A stretch of 60,456 bases of DNA from Xenorhabdus lircayensis (GTDB lineage Bacteria; Pseudomonadota; Gammaproteobacteria; Enterobacterales; Enterobacteriaceae). Position 1 is the stretch's first letter; each line of letters opens with the position of its first letter. A program made the translations under genes and the position numbers. Shown here in pieces: positions 48,307 to 58,935 of the stretch. The stretch covers positions 1 to 60,456 of the forward strand of contig NZ_JACOII010000045.1 of assembly GCF_016306625.1 (NCBI RefSeq), written 5' to 3'. The notes under the pieces were generated by a model. The model did not search any database. It had not been told where the DNA came from and saw only the letters and a program-made list of their open reading frames with translations.

Positions 48307-49902
48307 GTGTTAAGTACAAACAACATCACTATGCAGTTTGGCAGTAAGCCACTGTTTGAAAATATTTCTGTCAAATTCGGCAACGGCAACCGTTATGGTC
48401 TGATTGGTGCGAATGGGGCAGGTAAATCTACTTTCATGAAAATCTTGGGCGGAGATTTAACGCCAACCTCTGGTAACGTCAGCCTTGATCCTAATGAGCG
48501 TCTGGGTAAGTTGCGTCAGGATCAGTTTGCTTTCGAAGAATATACCGTGCTGGATACCGTCATCATGGGGCACTCGGAACTGTGGAAAGTCAAACAGGAA
48601 CGTGACCGCATTTATGCCATGATGGAAATGAGCGAAGAAGATGGCTACCGTGTGGCTGATCTGGAAGTCGCTTATGGTGAAATGGATGGTTACAGTGCCG
48701 AATCCCGTGCTGGTGAATTGCTGCTGGGTGTGGGTATTCCTGTAGAGCTGCATTATGGATTGATGGGCGCAGTGGCTCCTGGCTGGAAATTGCGTGTATT
48801 GCTGGCTCAGGCGCTGTTTTCTAATCCTGATGTCTTGCTGCTCGATGAGCCAACCAACAACTTGGATATCGATACTATCCGCTGGTTGGAGCAAGTGCTC
48901 AATGACCGTAATAGCACTATGATCATCATTTCCCATGACCGTCATTTCCTGAATACTGTATGTACTCATATGGCTGATTTGGATTATGGCGAACTGCACC
49001 TGTTCCCTGGCAACTATGATGAATACATGGTGGCCGCAACGCAGGCTCGTGAACGTCTGGTGGCAGATAATGCGAAGAAGAAAGCACAGATTGCTGACTT
49101 GCAGGCATTTGTTAGCCGCTTTAGTGCCAATGCTTCTAAATCCAAACAGGCGACTTCCCGCGCCCGTCAGATTGACAAGATCCAGCTAGCAGAAGTGAAG
49201 GCTTCCAGCCGCCAGAACCCTTATATCCGTTTTGATCAGGATAAGAAACTATTCCGTAATGCATTGGAATTGGAAAGCTTGACCAAGGGTTACGATAATG
49301 AGCCACTATTCAAAAACCTGAATTTGCTGATGGAAGTTGGCGAGAAGATGGCGGTGATTGGTGAAAACGGTATCGGTAAAACGACATTCCTGAAAACCCT
49401 GATTGGCGAAGCGGAACCCAATAGCGGTACGGTTAAATGGTCTGAAAACAGCTCCATTGGCTATTATGCGCAGGATCACGCCAGTGACTTTAACTGTGAT
49501 ATGACAGTCTTTGATTGGATGAGTCAGTGGAAGCGCGAAGGTGATGATGAGCAGGCAGTACGCAGTATTCTCGGTCGCTTGCTGTTCGGTCAGGATGATA
49601 TCAAAAAGAAAGTGGGTGTGCTTTCCGGTGGTGAACAAGGCCGGATGCTGTTTGGTAAGCTGATGATGCACAATCCAAATATTTTGGTGATGGATGAACC
49701 AACCAACCACTTGGATATGGAATCTATTGAATCTTTGAACCTTGCGCTGGAACTCTACCAAGGAACGCTGATTTTCGTCTCCCATGACCGATCATTCGTT
49801 AGCTCATTAGCCAGCCGTATTCTGGAAATTAAATCCGATAAGGTGATTGATTTTAAAGGTACTTATGATGAGTATCTGGGAAGTCAGGGCATTGTTGAGT
49901 AA
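48307..49902 (+). CDS. ybiT: ABC-F ATPase YbiT
   Basis: Soluble, ribosome-associated ABC-F protein with two nucleotide-binding domains. Domain 1: GANGAGKST (about 37-45) and [13 protein letters not shown]. Domain 2: GENGIGKTT (about 349-357), [11 protein letters not shown] and [13 protein letters not shown]. The interdomain linker with the long charged helices ([22 protein letters not shown]) that reaches the peptidyl-transferase region is present. It has 531 residues against 530 in E. coli, very similar throughout. The start is GTG 48307. Members modulate translation of difficult nascent chains or under stress. Confidence 0.95.
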   Translation: MLSTNNITMQFGSKPLFENISVKFGNGNRYGLIGANGAGKSTFMKILGGDLTPTSGNVSLDPNERLGKLRQDQFAFEEYTVLDTVIMGHSELWKVKQERDRIYAMMEMSEEDGYRVADLEVAYGEMDGYSAESRAGELLLGVGIPVELHYGLMGAVAPGWKLRVLLAQALFSNPDVLLLDEPTNNLDIDTIRWLEQVLNDRNSTMIIISHDRHFLNTVCTHMADLDYGELHLFPGNYDEYMVAATQARERLVADNAKKKAQIADLQAFVSRFSANASKSKQATSRARQIDKIQLAEVKASSRQNPYIRFDQDKKLFRNALELESLTKGYDNEPLFKNLNLLMEVGEKMAVIGENGIGKTTFLKTLIGEAEPNSGTVKWSENSSIGYYAQDHASDFNCDMTVFDWMSQWKREGDDEQAVRSILGRLLFGQDDIKKKVGVLSGGEQGRMLFGKLMMHNPNILVMDEPTNHLDMESIESLNLALELYQGTLIFVSHDRSFVSSLASRILEIKSDKVIDFKGTYDEYLGSQGIVE

Positions 49903-49920
49903 TTTTGCCTAACGGTAATA

Positions 49921-49941
49921 GCCCCGTTGATTTTACGGGGC
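49921..49941 (+). terminator. Hairpin after ybiT
   Basis: GCCCCGT (49921-49927) pairs with ACGGGGC (49935-49941) around a T-containing 7-nt loop, 18 bp after the ybiT stop. There is no T tract; the next bases enter a large palindrome. Confidence 0.6.
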
Positions 49942-49942
49942 G

Positions 49943-49989
49943 ATCCCCTTCACCTTTCAAGTTGCTGCAACTTGAAAGGTGAAGGGGAT
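49943..49989. repeat. Perfect 47-bp palindrome made of two repeat half-ends
   Basis: The arms 49943-49965 and 49967-49989 are exact complements, 23 bp each, around a single T. Each arm (GCAACTTGAAAGGTGAAGGGGAT) is the right half of the dispersed TATACCC...GGGGATA element. It lies between convergent ybiT and moeB and would fold as an unusually long, nearly loop-less stem. Confidence 0.9.
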
Positions 49990-49993
49990 ATGA

Positions 49994-50749
49994 TCATTGT
50001 TCCTTGCAAACCTCACACCGAGGATCTTTAGGCAGTCTTATCTCACGGAATTGCATCGTCATCGCATCGAACAGTAATACCTTGCCATGACAGGTTTTCC
50101 CATATTGAGTCAGGAGCTTAATTACCTCCATTGCCTGTAAGGAGCCGATGGTTCCCACCAATGGCGCCATCACCCCCGCTTCAACGCATGTCAGGCTGTT
50201 TTCACCAAATAATCGGCTTAAACAGCGATAGCAAGGTTCTCCCGGCTGGTAAGTAAAGACGGAAAGTTGACCTTCCATCCGAATGGCAGCACCAGAAATC
50301 AACGGTATTTTACGCCCGTAACATAGGTGGTTGAGTTGTTCGCGAATAGCAACGTTATCTGTACAATCGAGCACAACTTCGTGTTGGCTGATTAATTCAT
50401 CTAGCGCCGGATCATCCAATAGCCCTTCAATGGGATTAATGGTGACATGCGGGTTAATCTCCCGCAGTGTCAGTGCGGCTGAATGCACTTTCGGCGTACC
50501 AATGCGTTCGTCGCGATGGAGAATTTGCCGTTGCAGGTTGGAGAGAGAAACGGTATCAAAATCCAGCAGGGTGATTGTTCCTACACCAGCCGCAGTAAGA
50601 TATTGGGAAGTCGCGCAACCGAGGCCTCCTGCGCCCACTATCAGCACCTTGGCGGATTTTAATTTCTCCTGCCCGTCGAAATCGAAACCACGTAAGACAA
50701 TTTGTCGGTTATAACGCAAGGTTTCTTCATCGGTAAGTTCGAGAGTCAT
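49994..50749 (-). CDS. moeB: Molybdopterin-synthase adenylyltransferase MoeB
   Basis: E1-like enzyme that adenylates the MoaD C-terminus. The nucleotide loop is VLIVGAGGLGCATSQYL (about 34-50), DFDTVSLSNLQRQILH (about 62-77) includes the ATP-binding Asp and Arg, and DCTDNVAIREQLN (about 130-142) is a family block. Zinc cysteines are paired in PCYRC and CEVC at the C-terminus. It has 251 residues (E. coli 249). It follows moeA after 12 bp on the minus strand, the E. coli moeAB order, and serves the moaD of this window. Confidence 0.95.
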   Translation of the reverse strand: MTLELTDEETLRYNRQIVLRGFDFDGQEKLKSAKVLIVGAGGLGCATSQYLTAAGVGTITLLDFDTVSLSNLQRQILHRDERIGTPKVHSAALTLREINPHVTINPIEGLLDDPALDELISQHEVVLDCTDNVAIREQLNHLCYGRKIPLISGAAIRMEGQLSVFTYQPGEPCYRCLSRLFGENSLTCVEAGVMAPLVGTIGSLQAMEVIKLLTQYGKTCHGKVLLFDAMTMQFREIRLPKDPRCEVCKEQ

Positions 50750-50761
50750 TATTTTATTATC

Positions 50762-52003
50762 TTATTGATTTTTTAGTAAATGATTGAAGAATTCAATTTG
50801 TACTGTTTCGCCAGCCGCAGCGTGCCCACGCTCCCGTTCCAAGACGATAAAGCAGTTACCGAAGCTGTATGAACTGAAAATATGGGAACCTTGATGCCCA
50901 GTAGTTTGTACTTCTAATTCGCCATGTTCATTGATGTCCGCGATACCGCGTTGGAAATCCAGCCTTCCGGGAGATTTTTTCAGTGGTGTTGTAGTTTTGG
51001 CGGTGAGGCGCATTGGCGCTTGCCATGCAGTAAAGCCGGACAGGCGGGCAATCAGCGGTTGTACCAGTTGATAGAAGGTCAACACGGCAGAGACGGGATT
51101 GCCCGGCAAGCCACAGAACCACGCATTTTCCAGTTTGCCAAATGCGAAAGGCTTACCCGGTTTAATGGCGAGTTTCCAAAAACCGATTTTTCCCACTTCA
51201 TCCAAAATCTGTTTAGTATAATCCGCTTCACCCACAGAAACTCCACCGCTGCTGATAACTAAGTCTGCTTGTTTATCCGCTTCGATAAAGGTTTGGCGCA
51301 ATGTCTCAGGATTATCGGGGATCACGCCCAGATCGATAACTTCACAGTCCAGTTTTTCCAGCATCAGGCGAACGGCCAAACGGTTGGTATCGTAAATCTG
51401 GCCAGCCTGTAATGGTTCACCGATAGCTTGCAATTCGTCGCCAGTAGAAAAAATGGCGACTTTTAGTTTGCGGATAACCCTAACCTTTGCAATGCCTAGC
51501 GAAGCAATCAGCGGCAATTGTGCTGTAGAGAGTTTGGTTCCTTTTGACAGTACCATCGCATTTTGGGCGATATCTTCCCCAATGGTACGAATGTTTTGCC
51601 CCTGTTTGACCGGATGAAGGAACCAAATTCCCGTTTCAGTGACCTCCGTTTGTTCTTGCATCACAACGGCATCAGCACCAGAAGGGATAGGGGCGCCAGT
51701 CATGATACGGATACAGCTGCCAGCCAACCATTCTCCCTGCAACGGCATACCCGCCAGCGCCTTGCCTGCCACTGGCAAGGTCTGGTTTTCATTAAGATCC
51801 GCAAGGCGAATGGCGTAGCCATCCATTGCTGAATTATCAAAAGGAGGAACGTTGATGGGGGAAATAATATCGGTGGAGGTGATACGACCAGCAGATTCGG
51901 TCAGGTTAATGGTTTCTGTGGTCGTCAGGGGAACGGTTTGTGCCAGGAATTTTTCTAGTGCCTGTTCAAGTGAGATTAAGCCTGAGGTATGACAGTGATC
52001 CAT
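50762..52003 (-). CDS. moeA: Molybdopterin molybdenumtransferase MoeA
   Basis: Inserts molybdenum into adenylated molybdopterin. It has 413 residues (E. coli 411). [16 protein letters not shown] (about 54-69), the [15 protein letters not shown] block (about 102-116), [17 protein letters not shown] with the active-site Asp (about 244-260) and [12 protein letters not shown]...GLPGNPVSA (about 276-301) are conserved. The C-terminal domain IV follows. It is the first gene of moeAB. The divergent 238-bp region toward the MFS gene at 52242 has no clear operator that I recognise. Confidence 0.95.
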   Translation of the reverse strand: MDHCHTSGLISLEQALEKFLAQTVPLTTTETINLTESAGRITSTDIISPINVPPFDNSAMDGYAIRLADLNENQTLPVAGKALAGMPLQGEWLAGSCIRIMTGAPIPSGADAVVMQEQTEVTETGIWFLHPVKQGQNIRTIGEDIAQNAMVLSKGTKLSTAQLPLIASLGIAKVRVIRKLKVAIFSTGDELQAIGEPLQAGQIYDTNRLAVRLMLEKLDCEVIDLGVIPDNPETLRQTFIEADKQADLVISSGGVSVGEADYTKQILDEVGKIGFWKLAIKPGKPFAFGKLENAWFCGLPGNPVSAVLTFYQLVQPLIARLSGFTAWQAPMRLTAKTTTPLKKSPGRLDFQRGIADINEHGELEVQTTGHQGSHIFSSYSFGNCFIVLERERGHAAAGETVQIEFFNHLLKNQ

Positions 52004-52241
52004 GAGAACTCCCTATATGCCGCAAATTGCGGATATCCCAGATTGTGAGAAAGCGTTTATTCTTGTATTGGACGCATTATGGCAAAGATTGCTTTGATGG
52101 GGAATGATGGCAAATGGTCACTACAATTGCTATTGCCCAGAGGAAGGGGGAGGGTTAAGAAAAGATGTATATTATATTCATGATTTGTTATAACTGCATA
52201 ATTTCAACCAATCCAACTGATTTAATTACAATTTAATCACT

Positions 52242-53426
52242 ATGAGCAATCAAATTATCACATCTCGTGGACGTCATTATCAGGCTTTTCAGATTGCATT
52301 AAGCGGTTTCCTCGCTTTGGTTGTTGCAATGGGAATAGGGCGTTTCACTTTTACTCCACAAGTTCCGTTGATGATTGCCGAATTCCAACTCACATTGACG
52401 GGAGCAGGAATTGTTGCGGCATTCAATTACCTTGGTTATCTGGCCGGCTCCTATGATGCGATGCGGGCGCAGCGTTTTGTTGAATATCGCTTGTGGAGCG
52501 GATTATGGGGAGCCGTGATTATCACGTTGCTTTCTGCATTGTTAGATGGGCCAGTATTGCACAGTATCGCCCGTTTTTTTATTGGCTGGGCAAGTGGCTG
52601 GACGTTGGTACTGGCGGCGGCGTGGGCGAATGATGAGTTAGGAAAACTGGATCGTCCCGGGTTAAGTGCTGCGGTTTTCTCCGGGCCAGGAATAGGGATC
52701 TTTATCAGTGGCGTGCTGGCGATGGGGATTCAATCGTGGCAGATGAGCGCAGCCAGTGCGTGGATGTTATATGGCATTCTGGCGCTGTTGCTCAGTATTT
52801 ATGTTAGCCGTCATTTGCCCCGTAATGGCGAACTACACCGTCCGCAAACTGTAATCCAAAAACTCACCCTGACACCGGAAATCAAGCGATTGGTATGGTG
52901 TTACAGTCTGGCTGGGTTCGGCTATATCTTGCCTGCGACATTTCTTTCTCAAATGGCGGCAGAGCGTTTTCCTGACAGCCTGTTTGCCCAATTTGTCTGG
53001 CCAATATTTGGTGGCGCATCTGTACTTGGCATTATGCTGGGAATTTTGATGCGTAATATATCAACGACTCAAATCCGCTTGGCGATCACGTTATGGCTTC
53101 AGGCTCTGGGCATTTTGATTGCTGAAATGTTGCCAGGTATTGGTGGGTTGATGATTGGCGCATTGCTGGTAGGCGGTGGATTTATGTGCGTAGTGCAACT
53201 GGCTTTGCAGTATGGTCGTGAATTGGCTCCCAAACATGCCCGCTACATGGCGGGATTATTGACCACAGGTTATGCGTTGGGGCAATTGGTTGGGCCGATG
53301 TTGTCAGCTATTTCGACATGGTTGACAGGCAAACTGGAACCTGTCCTGTATATCGCATTTATTGGTTTGGTCATTGCTGGGTTACTGGTATTTTATCGCA
53401 ACAATATTCATCGTGAGCTATCTTAA
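52242..53426 (+). CDS. YbfB/YjiJ-family MFS transporter
   Basis: A 394-residue permease with twelve predicted helices. The N-terminal GIGRFTFTPQVPLMIAEFQLTLTGAG then AFNYLGYLAGSYDAM (about 29-70) is the family signature (PF06779), as in E. coli YjiJ (392). The middle has FIGWASGWTLVLAAAWANDEL and the second half YSLAGFGYILPATFLSQMAAERFPDS. The substrate is not known for the family with certainty. The gene begins close behind a poor ribosome site (TTTAATCACT ATG), so translation may be weak. folE follows 158 bp later. Confidence 0.85.
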   Translation: MSNQIITSRGRHYQAFQIALSGFLALVVAMGIGRFTFTPQVPLMIAEFQLTLTGAGIVAAFNYLGYLAGSYDAMRAQRFVEYRLWSGLWGAVIITLLSALLDGPVLHSIARFFIGWASGWTLVLAAAWANDELGKLDRPGLSAAVFSGPGIGIFISGVLAMGIQSWQMSAASAWMLYGILALLLSIYVSRHLPRNGELHRPQTVIQKLTLTPEIKRLVWCYSLAGFGYILPATFLSQMAAERFPDSLFAQFVWPIFGGASVLGIMLGILMRNISTTQIRLAITLWLQALGILIAEMLPGIGGLMIGALLVGGGFMCVVQLALQYGRELAPKHARYMAGLLTTGYALGQLVGPMLSAISTWLTGKLEPVLYIAFIGLVIAGLLVFYRNNIHRELS

Positions 53427-53584
53427 TTTGGCGCATTGATGACGTGCAGGTATAGTTATGCGCAGATACGATATGAACGGATTTAATGTAAACATCGTGT
53501 GGTGTTACATTCATTGATATCTGCGTAAAATAAGCGTCTCGATTATCCGTCAAGTAACGGAAAGTATTACTCTTGGAGAAACTG

Positions 53585-54253
53585 ATGTCATCCTTAAGTA
53601 CAGAAGCCGCGCTGGTGCATTCGGCACTGGTCGCCCGTGGTCTTGAAACCCCATTGCGTGAGCAAACTCTGGAGCCAGAGGTTCGTAAAGTGCGCATTGA
53701 GGAACACATGACAGAAATTATGAAGCTGTTAAATCTCGACTTGAGTGATGATAGTTTGGCGGATACGCCAAGTCGTATCGCGAAAATGTATGTGGATGAG
53801 ATATTTTCAGGATTGGACTATAACAATTTCCCGAAAATTACTCTGATAGAAAATAAAATGAAAGTGGATGAGATGGTAACAGTGCGTGATATTACAATGA
53901 CCAGCACTTGTGAACACCATTTTGTGACTATTGATGGCAAAGCCACTGTTGCTTATATCCCTAAGGATAAAGTGATTGGTTTGTCGAAGATTAACCGTAT
54001 CGTCCAGTTTTTTGCACAGCGCCCACAAGTGCAGGAGCGTTTGACGCAGCAGATTTTGATCGCTCTGCAAACGCTGCTTGGCACGAACAATGTTGCTGTT
54101 TCCATTGATGCCGTCCATTATTGTGTGAAAGCACGTGGCATTCGCGATGCGACCAGCACGACGACGACGACTTCTCTGGGAGGGTTATTTAAAACCAGCC
54201 AGAATACACGACAGGAATTCCTGCGTGCCGTACGTCACCTACAATTATCATGA
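53585..54253 (+). CDS. folE: GTP cyclohydrolase I (FolE)
   Basis: Converts GTP to dihydroneopterin triphosphate, the first step of tetrahydrofolate synthesis. ATG 53585 with TTGGAGAA upstream gives [19 protein letters not shown] and 222 residues, identical to E. coli length. The zinc ligands are in [13 protein letters not shown] (about 108-120) and [14 protein letters not shown] (about 179-192); [22 protein letters not shown] is the signature helix. yeiB follows after 15 bp as in E. coli, probably in one transcript. Confidence 0.97.
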   Translation: MSSLSTEAALVHSALVARGLETPLREQTLEPEVRKVRIEEHMTEIMKLLNLDLSDDSLADTPSRIAKMYVDEIFSGLDYNNFPKITLIENKMKVDEMVTVRDITMTSTCEHHFVTIDGKATVAYIPKDKVIGLSKINRIVQFFAQRPQVQERLTQQILIALQTLLGTNNVAVSIDAVHYCVKARGIRDATSTTTTTSLGGLFKTSQNTRQEFLRAVRHLQLS

Positions 54254-54268
54254 TGAATCTTTATTATC

Positions 54269-55426
54269 ATGGAACATAGTTGTCATGGAGTAATACACCA
54301 GAGAATTGAGAGACTTGATAGTGTGCGTGGTTTTGCCATTTTAGGAATATTGTTGTTGAATATTTCCAGTTTTGGCTTGCCATATGCTGCCTACATGAAT
54401 CTGTTTTATAAAGATTTAGTCTCATTCTCTGATGTGGTGACATGGTCTGTCTTGAGTATCTTTACTCAGGGAAAATTTCTGTTCATCCTGACGTTGTTGT
54501 TTGGGGCATCACTCGAATTGCTTCGGCAGCGAGGACGTGATTGGAACATTCCCAGGTTACTGATTCTGGCTGCTATTGGTTTGCTGCACGGTATTTTGTT
54601 ATGGGATGGCGATATCTTGTTGTCTTATGGCATTGTCGGCTTATTGGCATTTCATTTTATCAATACTCGTCAAAAGTTGTTTACTACAGCGGCTACTTTC
54701 TACTTGTTCGGCGTGATGATGTTTTATCTTCTGGGGCTGTTTCCTGTGGGGGAAAATAATTCATTCTGGCAGCCAACTCCGGAAGATATTTCTCATGAAA
54801 GCTACTGGAAAACTTATGGCGGCTTATTGGCTATAGAGCATCGTATCCGTCAAATAAGTGGTGTGATGATTGTGGTGATCGTGCAATATGGCTGGCAAAT
54901 AGTTGGAGTTATGCTGGGTGGTGCCATGTTATTACGTAATGGTTGGTTGAAAGGTGAATTTAGCCGCAAACATTACCGTCGCTTGGCATTATGTCTAATT
55001 CCCGTTGGCATGATGATTCAAGGTATCGCCTTGTCAATACAGTATTTATATCCTTACAGTTATTTTGCGTCGTGGACTGTCCGCTATACTATTACTGAAT
55101 TGGGAACACCGCTGTTGGCATTGGCTTATATCGCGCTGATTTATGGATACTGGCCTGTCATTTCGTGCTGGCGAGTCACTTTTTGGCTCCGGCAGGTTGG
55201 AAGAATGGCATTGACCAGCTACTTGCTGCAAACTCTGATTTGTACCACACTTTTTTATCGCTTTGAGTTATTTGGCCAGTTTACTCGTTTAGAGTTGATG
55301 GTATTTATTCCATTTATCTGGACATTGAATATCTGGTTTGCTTGCTGGTGGTTGAAGCGTTACTCTCAAGGGCCGATGGAACAGCTCTGGCGTGGTTTAA
55401 CGGCAAAATTGGCAGGCAAAGTATAA
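54269..55426 (+). CDS. yeiB: DUF418 family membrane protein YeiB
   Basis: A 385-residue inner-membrane protein, the same length as E. coli YeiB. RIERLDSVRGFAILGILLLN (about 11-30) is the acyltransferase-like N-terminal signature of DUF418/DUF1624-type proteins. About nine to ten hydrophobic segments follow, with LFILTLLFGASLELLRQRG and GRMALTSYLLQTLICTTLFY (about 310-330) as family blocks. The role is unknown. Its position directly after folE is conserved in enterobacteria. Confidence 0.9.
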   Translation: MEHSCHGVIHQRIERLDSVRGFAILGILLLNISSFGLPYAAYMNLFYKDLVSFSDVVTWSVLSIFTQGKFLFILTLLFGASLELLRQRGRDWNIPRLLILAAIGLLHGILLWDGDILLSYGIVGLLAFHFINTRQKLFTTAATFYLFGVMMFYLLGLFPVGENNSFWQPTPEDISHESYWKTYGGLLAIEHRIRQISGVMIVVIVQYGWQIVGVMLGGAMLLRNGWLKGEFSRKHYRRLALCLIPVGMMIQGIALSIQYLYPYSYFASWTVRYTITELGTPLLALAYIALIYGYWPVISCWRVTFWLRQVGRMALTSYLLQTLICTTLFYRFELFGQFTRLELMVFIPFIWTLNIWFACWWLKRYSQGPMEQLWRGLTAKLAGKV

Positions 55427-55448
55427 GCAAAAATTTTAGTAAGAAGTG

Positions 55449-55477
55449 AAGAGCCTGATATCCAATAGGCTCTTTTT
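55449..55477 (+). terminator. Terminator after folE-yeiB
   Basis: AAGAGCCT (55449-55456) and AGGCTCTT (55467-55474) form a stem with a 10-nt loop, followed by a T run, 22 bp beyond the yeiB stop. Confidence 0.85.
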
Positions 55478-55500
55478 CTGTACTGATTCGTTTCCTGTTC

Positions 55501-56262
<762 letters not shown>

Positions 56263-56403
56263 CTAAAGGCTACTTTACTTGAAATACCGAAGCAAGTTTT
56301 CGGTGATTTATATCAGGGCTAATCTGATTCGATCATGCCAGTTATGGTGCGTATCAGCAGCCTTCATGATGTGAATTTAATGTTATAAATGGGGTTAATC
56401 AGT

Positions 56404-57624
56404 TTATTTTTTTATGCAGGAGAAATTTTTAATAAAGTAAAAAACACAAAATAAACTCGCTAGTAAATTGCCAATCATCATGAATATGATAATATTTGAA
56501 ATCGGATTATTGTCTATGGAAAAAACAAATGATAAAGGAATTCCAATGAATATTAACGATAGTCTGAATAGTGGCGGGATCTTTGACATCCCATATACAC
56601 GTAGCGCTGAAATGAAGGCTTGGGCGATGCCATCAAATGCAATAACACCAATGGATAATATAAAATACTCAATTAATAGTTTATTTTTATGCCCTAAGTA
56701 AATGTAAGATAACAACGGAGTGGTAATATAAAAAATCAATGAAAAACACACAATATATAACATGGATTGTTTAAGATAACTGATGGTAACGGTTTTAATG
56801 TTGTCATTATTCTTTGTTAGTGAAATACTTAAAGATATTGCCATTCCAACAAAAATAACAGAAATAGTATTCATAAAATTCAAAGTTAAACCAAAAAATG
56901 CTGAATATTCTGCTTCCATGTTTTTTGCTATATATATTACAAGAAGAGATAATCCTCCTGTAAAAAAAAGGCTAGTCACAGCATTACTTCCTCCTAATTT
57001 TAACAATTCCATGTTCAAGTTATTTATTTTTTTAGGTGTCAATTTTATCTTTTTTTAAAAGTAAGCTAACAATAGGTAGTAATATTAATATTCTTACAAA
57101 ACAGGTTGATATAGATACTGCCACAGCACTATTAGTGAAGCATTGTATGAATATATAATTTAATAGCAAATTTGCAATAGAGATATATATGGTGATAATT
57201 AAAAATTTTTTTCTAAATCAATAGATTCTAATATGTTAGCAAAGCTGATATAAATACATAATGGAAAAATACTAATACTTAGAATAAGATAAGATAAAAA
57301 AGCTACATTGTTATTATAAATAAAAATTGACATGATTAAACTGGTGATAAAAAGACAAAATGAAAGATAAATTGAATATCTAAAAATCCCTTGTATATAT
57401 TTATCTCGATCTCTATCTGATTTTCCAATCACAATATTTATACCAATACTAAGCATGACTGCTAAAATGACAAAAATTTGACTCAATTGTACTGCAACCG
57501 AAAAATTTTTTACGTATTCATTCCCTTGATGTCCTAACATAATCATGTCACATAGCGGTAATGATAGTGCGACAAAACGGGTTGATGAGATGATGATCGC
57601 TCTTGAAATAAATTTAGTTATCAT
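56404..57624 (-). pseudogene. MATE-family exporter (MbnM-like), two frameshifts
   Basis: Three frames together form a MATE transporter of about 406 residues. 57624-57199: SRAIIISSTRFVALSLPLCDMIMLGHQGNEYV, the MATE N-terminus, to SIDLEKNF. About 57212-57050 in a second frame: ISIANLLLNYIFIQCF...VAVSISTCFVRILILL, the fourth and fifth helices. About 57042-56404: the second MATE half, LKLGGSNAVTSLFFTGGLSLLV through IKNFSCIKK. Both junctions are in A/T homopolymers (57201-57212 and about 57042-57057). The start overlaps the stop of the MbnC-like gene (ATGA). In methanobactin operons a MATE protein (MbnM) exports the product; that role is inferred here from context. Confidence 0.8.
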
Positions 57625-58157
57625 ATTCTTACTCCTGGTAATTTTGGAATGTCATCATCATCTTCTAATTCCCAAAAGAAAAAATCATTTTTTTCAACAG
57701 GGTAGTTATCTTTATCTATTTTGATATAAAAAATGTCACGAAATTTATCGGCCTGAGTCGATTTTTCTGCACAAAATAATTTTTCATTTATTCCGCCGTA
57801 AATAATAACAATAGTTGTTTTTTTTGATTTATTCATGTAAGTCCATTGTGAACAAGATAATAATATTAATTCTTCTATTATTTTAATCTTCGTGGTTAAC
57901 ATCATGCTATGAAAATACTTTACTAAAGAAACTCCTAATCTCCAATCTGTATATTCATTGTTATCATGACACCATGAAATAAATTTATTATAAACATAAT
58001 TATCATTGATGTTAAAGTGAGAGCTAATTTCAGGAGATCCCATTTTTATCAAATTTCTTGATGCATCAATAATTAAATCTTTGAATTGTTTTTCCAATGT
58101 AGTTAAAGGGTAATCAACAGCAGGATTGATTATGGATTTATAAAATATGTTACGCAT
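57621..58157 (-). CDS. MbnC-like partner protein of the MNIO enzyme
   Basis: A 178-residue protein, MRNIFYKSIINPAVDYPLTT..., that I do not recognise by a sharp motif. Size, position directly after an MbnB-like MNIO (8-bp overlap) and before a MATE exporter (ATGA overlap) match MbnC, the subunit that binds the MbnA leader and forms the MbnBC complex. The first half is helical (EKQFKDLIIDASRNLIKMG) with a conserved-looking WCHDNNEYTDWRLGVSLVKYF; a beta-type segment KKTTIVIIYGGINEKLF follows and the end is acidic (FFFWELEDDDDIPKLPG). The frame is intact, unlike its neighbours. The name rests on operon logic; profile comparison would decide. Confidence 0.65.
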   Translation of the reverse strand: MRNIFYKSIINPAVDYPLTTLEKQFKDLIIDASRNLIKMGSPEISSHFNINDNYVYNKFISWCHDNNEYTDWRLGVSLVKYFHSMMLTTKIKIIEELILLSCSQWTYMNKSKKTTIVIIYGGINEKLFCAEKSTQADKFRDIFYIKIDKDNYPVEKNDFFFWELEDDDDIPKLPGVRI

Positions 58158-58935
58158 TAGAATACCTATGCACAGTTCGTATATCTTTGGACCAGTCAGA
58201 GACGCTTAAGTTATCGTCACGTTCTATTGAGATAGTTTCTATATTATAATAGTTGGTTATTTTTTCTAGGAATTTTGTGGTTTCTAAATCAATACATGTG
58301 TTATGTGTACCTATAAAAAAATCGCCTTTTGTGCAAGGCTCAAATCCCGCAATATGATAATGTTGTGTATAGGGTAGTGATTTTAACCAATTTTCTTTTG
58401 ACTCCCCTTTGTTTTTATCAGCAACTACAGCATTCGATATATCAAACAACAAATTACAGCTTGTTTTCTTTATTAAGTGATAATAAAATTCCGATTGTGT
58501 ATTAACTTGGGGGATAACGGATGGATAATTCTCTAAAAATATGGACGTATTTAATATTGATTGCCAAATTTCTATTTTTTGATTCACCATATCAAAATCC
58601 TCTTCATAGTTGATCTCTAGCATTTGTGGTGTAGATAGATTTTCTATGAAAAATAAACCAATATGATCAGATATATATATTGGCTTCAAGGCCTTATCTA
58701 ATCTGTTAATCAACCATGCTATTTCGCGTAAATTATCTTCTGAACGGTGTAAGAACTGTGAGTTCATAATGTGAAATGCATACTGTCTACCCTCTAATAT
58801 TTTCAATATCGAATCGGGGTTTGTATTAAGAAAGTTATCAATTCATATCTCAATGAAATCTATATTGTTGATTTTTAAAAATTCAATTAAAGTAGATAAT
58901 TCTCTTTGGCCAGACCAATTAATACCTATCTTCAT
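58150..58935 (-). pseudogene. MbnB-like multinuclear non-heme iron oxidase, in-frame TGA
   Basis: From ATG 58935 the frame reads MKIGINWSGQRELSTLIEFL...NNIDFIEI, then TGA at 58845-58843 (codon 31), then IDNFLNTNPDSILKILEGRQYAFHIMNSQFLHR and on to the end; 261 codons in all. The DUF692/MNIO TIM-barrel motifs follow: YAFHIMNS, YISDHIGLFF, FLENYPS, LLFDISNAVV, YHIAGFEP and FIGTHNT, which supply the His, Asp/Asn and Glu iron ligands. MbnB oxidises MbnA cysteines to oxazolone-thioamide pairs. The start shares an ATGA overlap with the preceding MNIO stop. TGA from TTA or TGG is one base; internal starts would lose the first barrel strand. A short internal ORF begins at TTG 58806. Confidence 0.8.

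Noticed and set aside
48457-48999. 180-codon minus ORF opposite ybiT
   Set aside because: Antisense shadow of a highly conserved ABC-F gene.
58843-58845. TGA as a selenocysteine codon in the MbnB-like gene
   Set aside because: No SECIS-like hairpin follows immediately, MNIO enzymes use no selenocysteine, and the position is not a cysteine in the family pattern.
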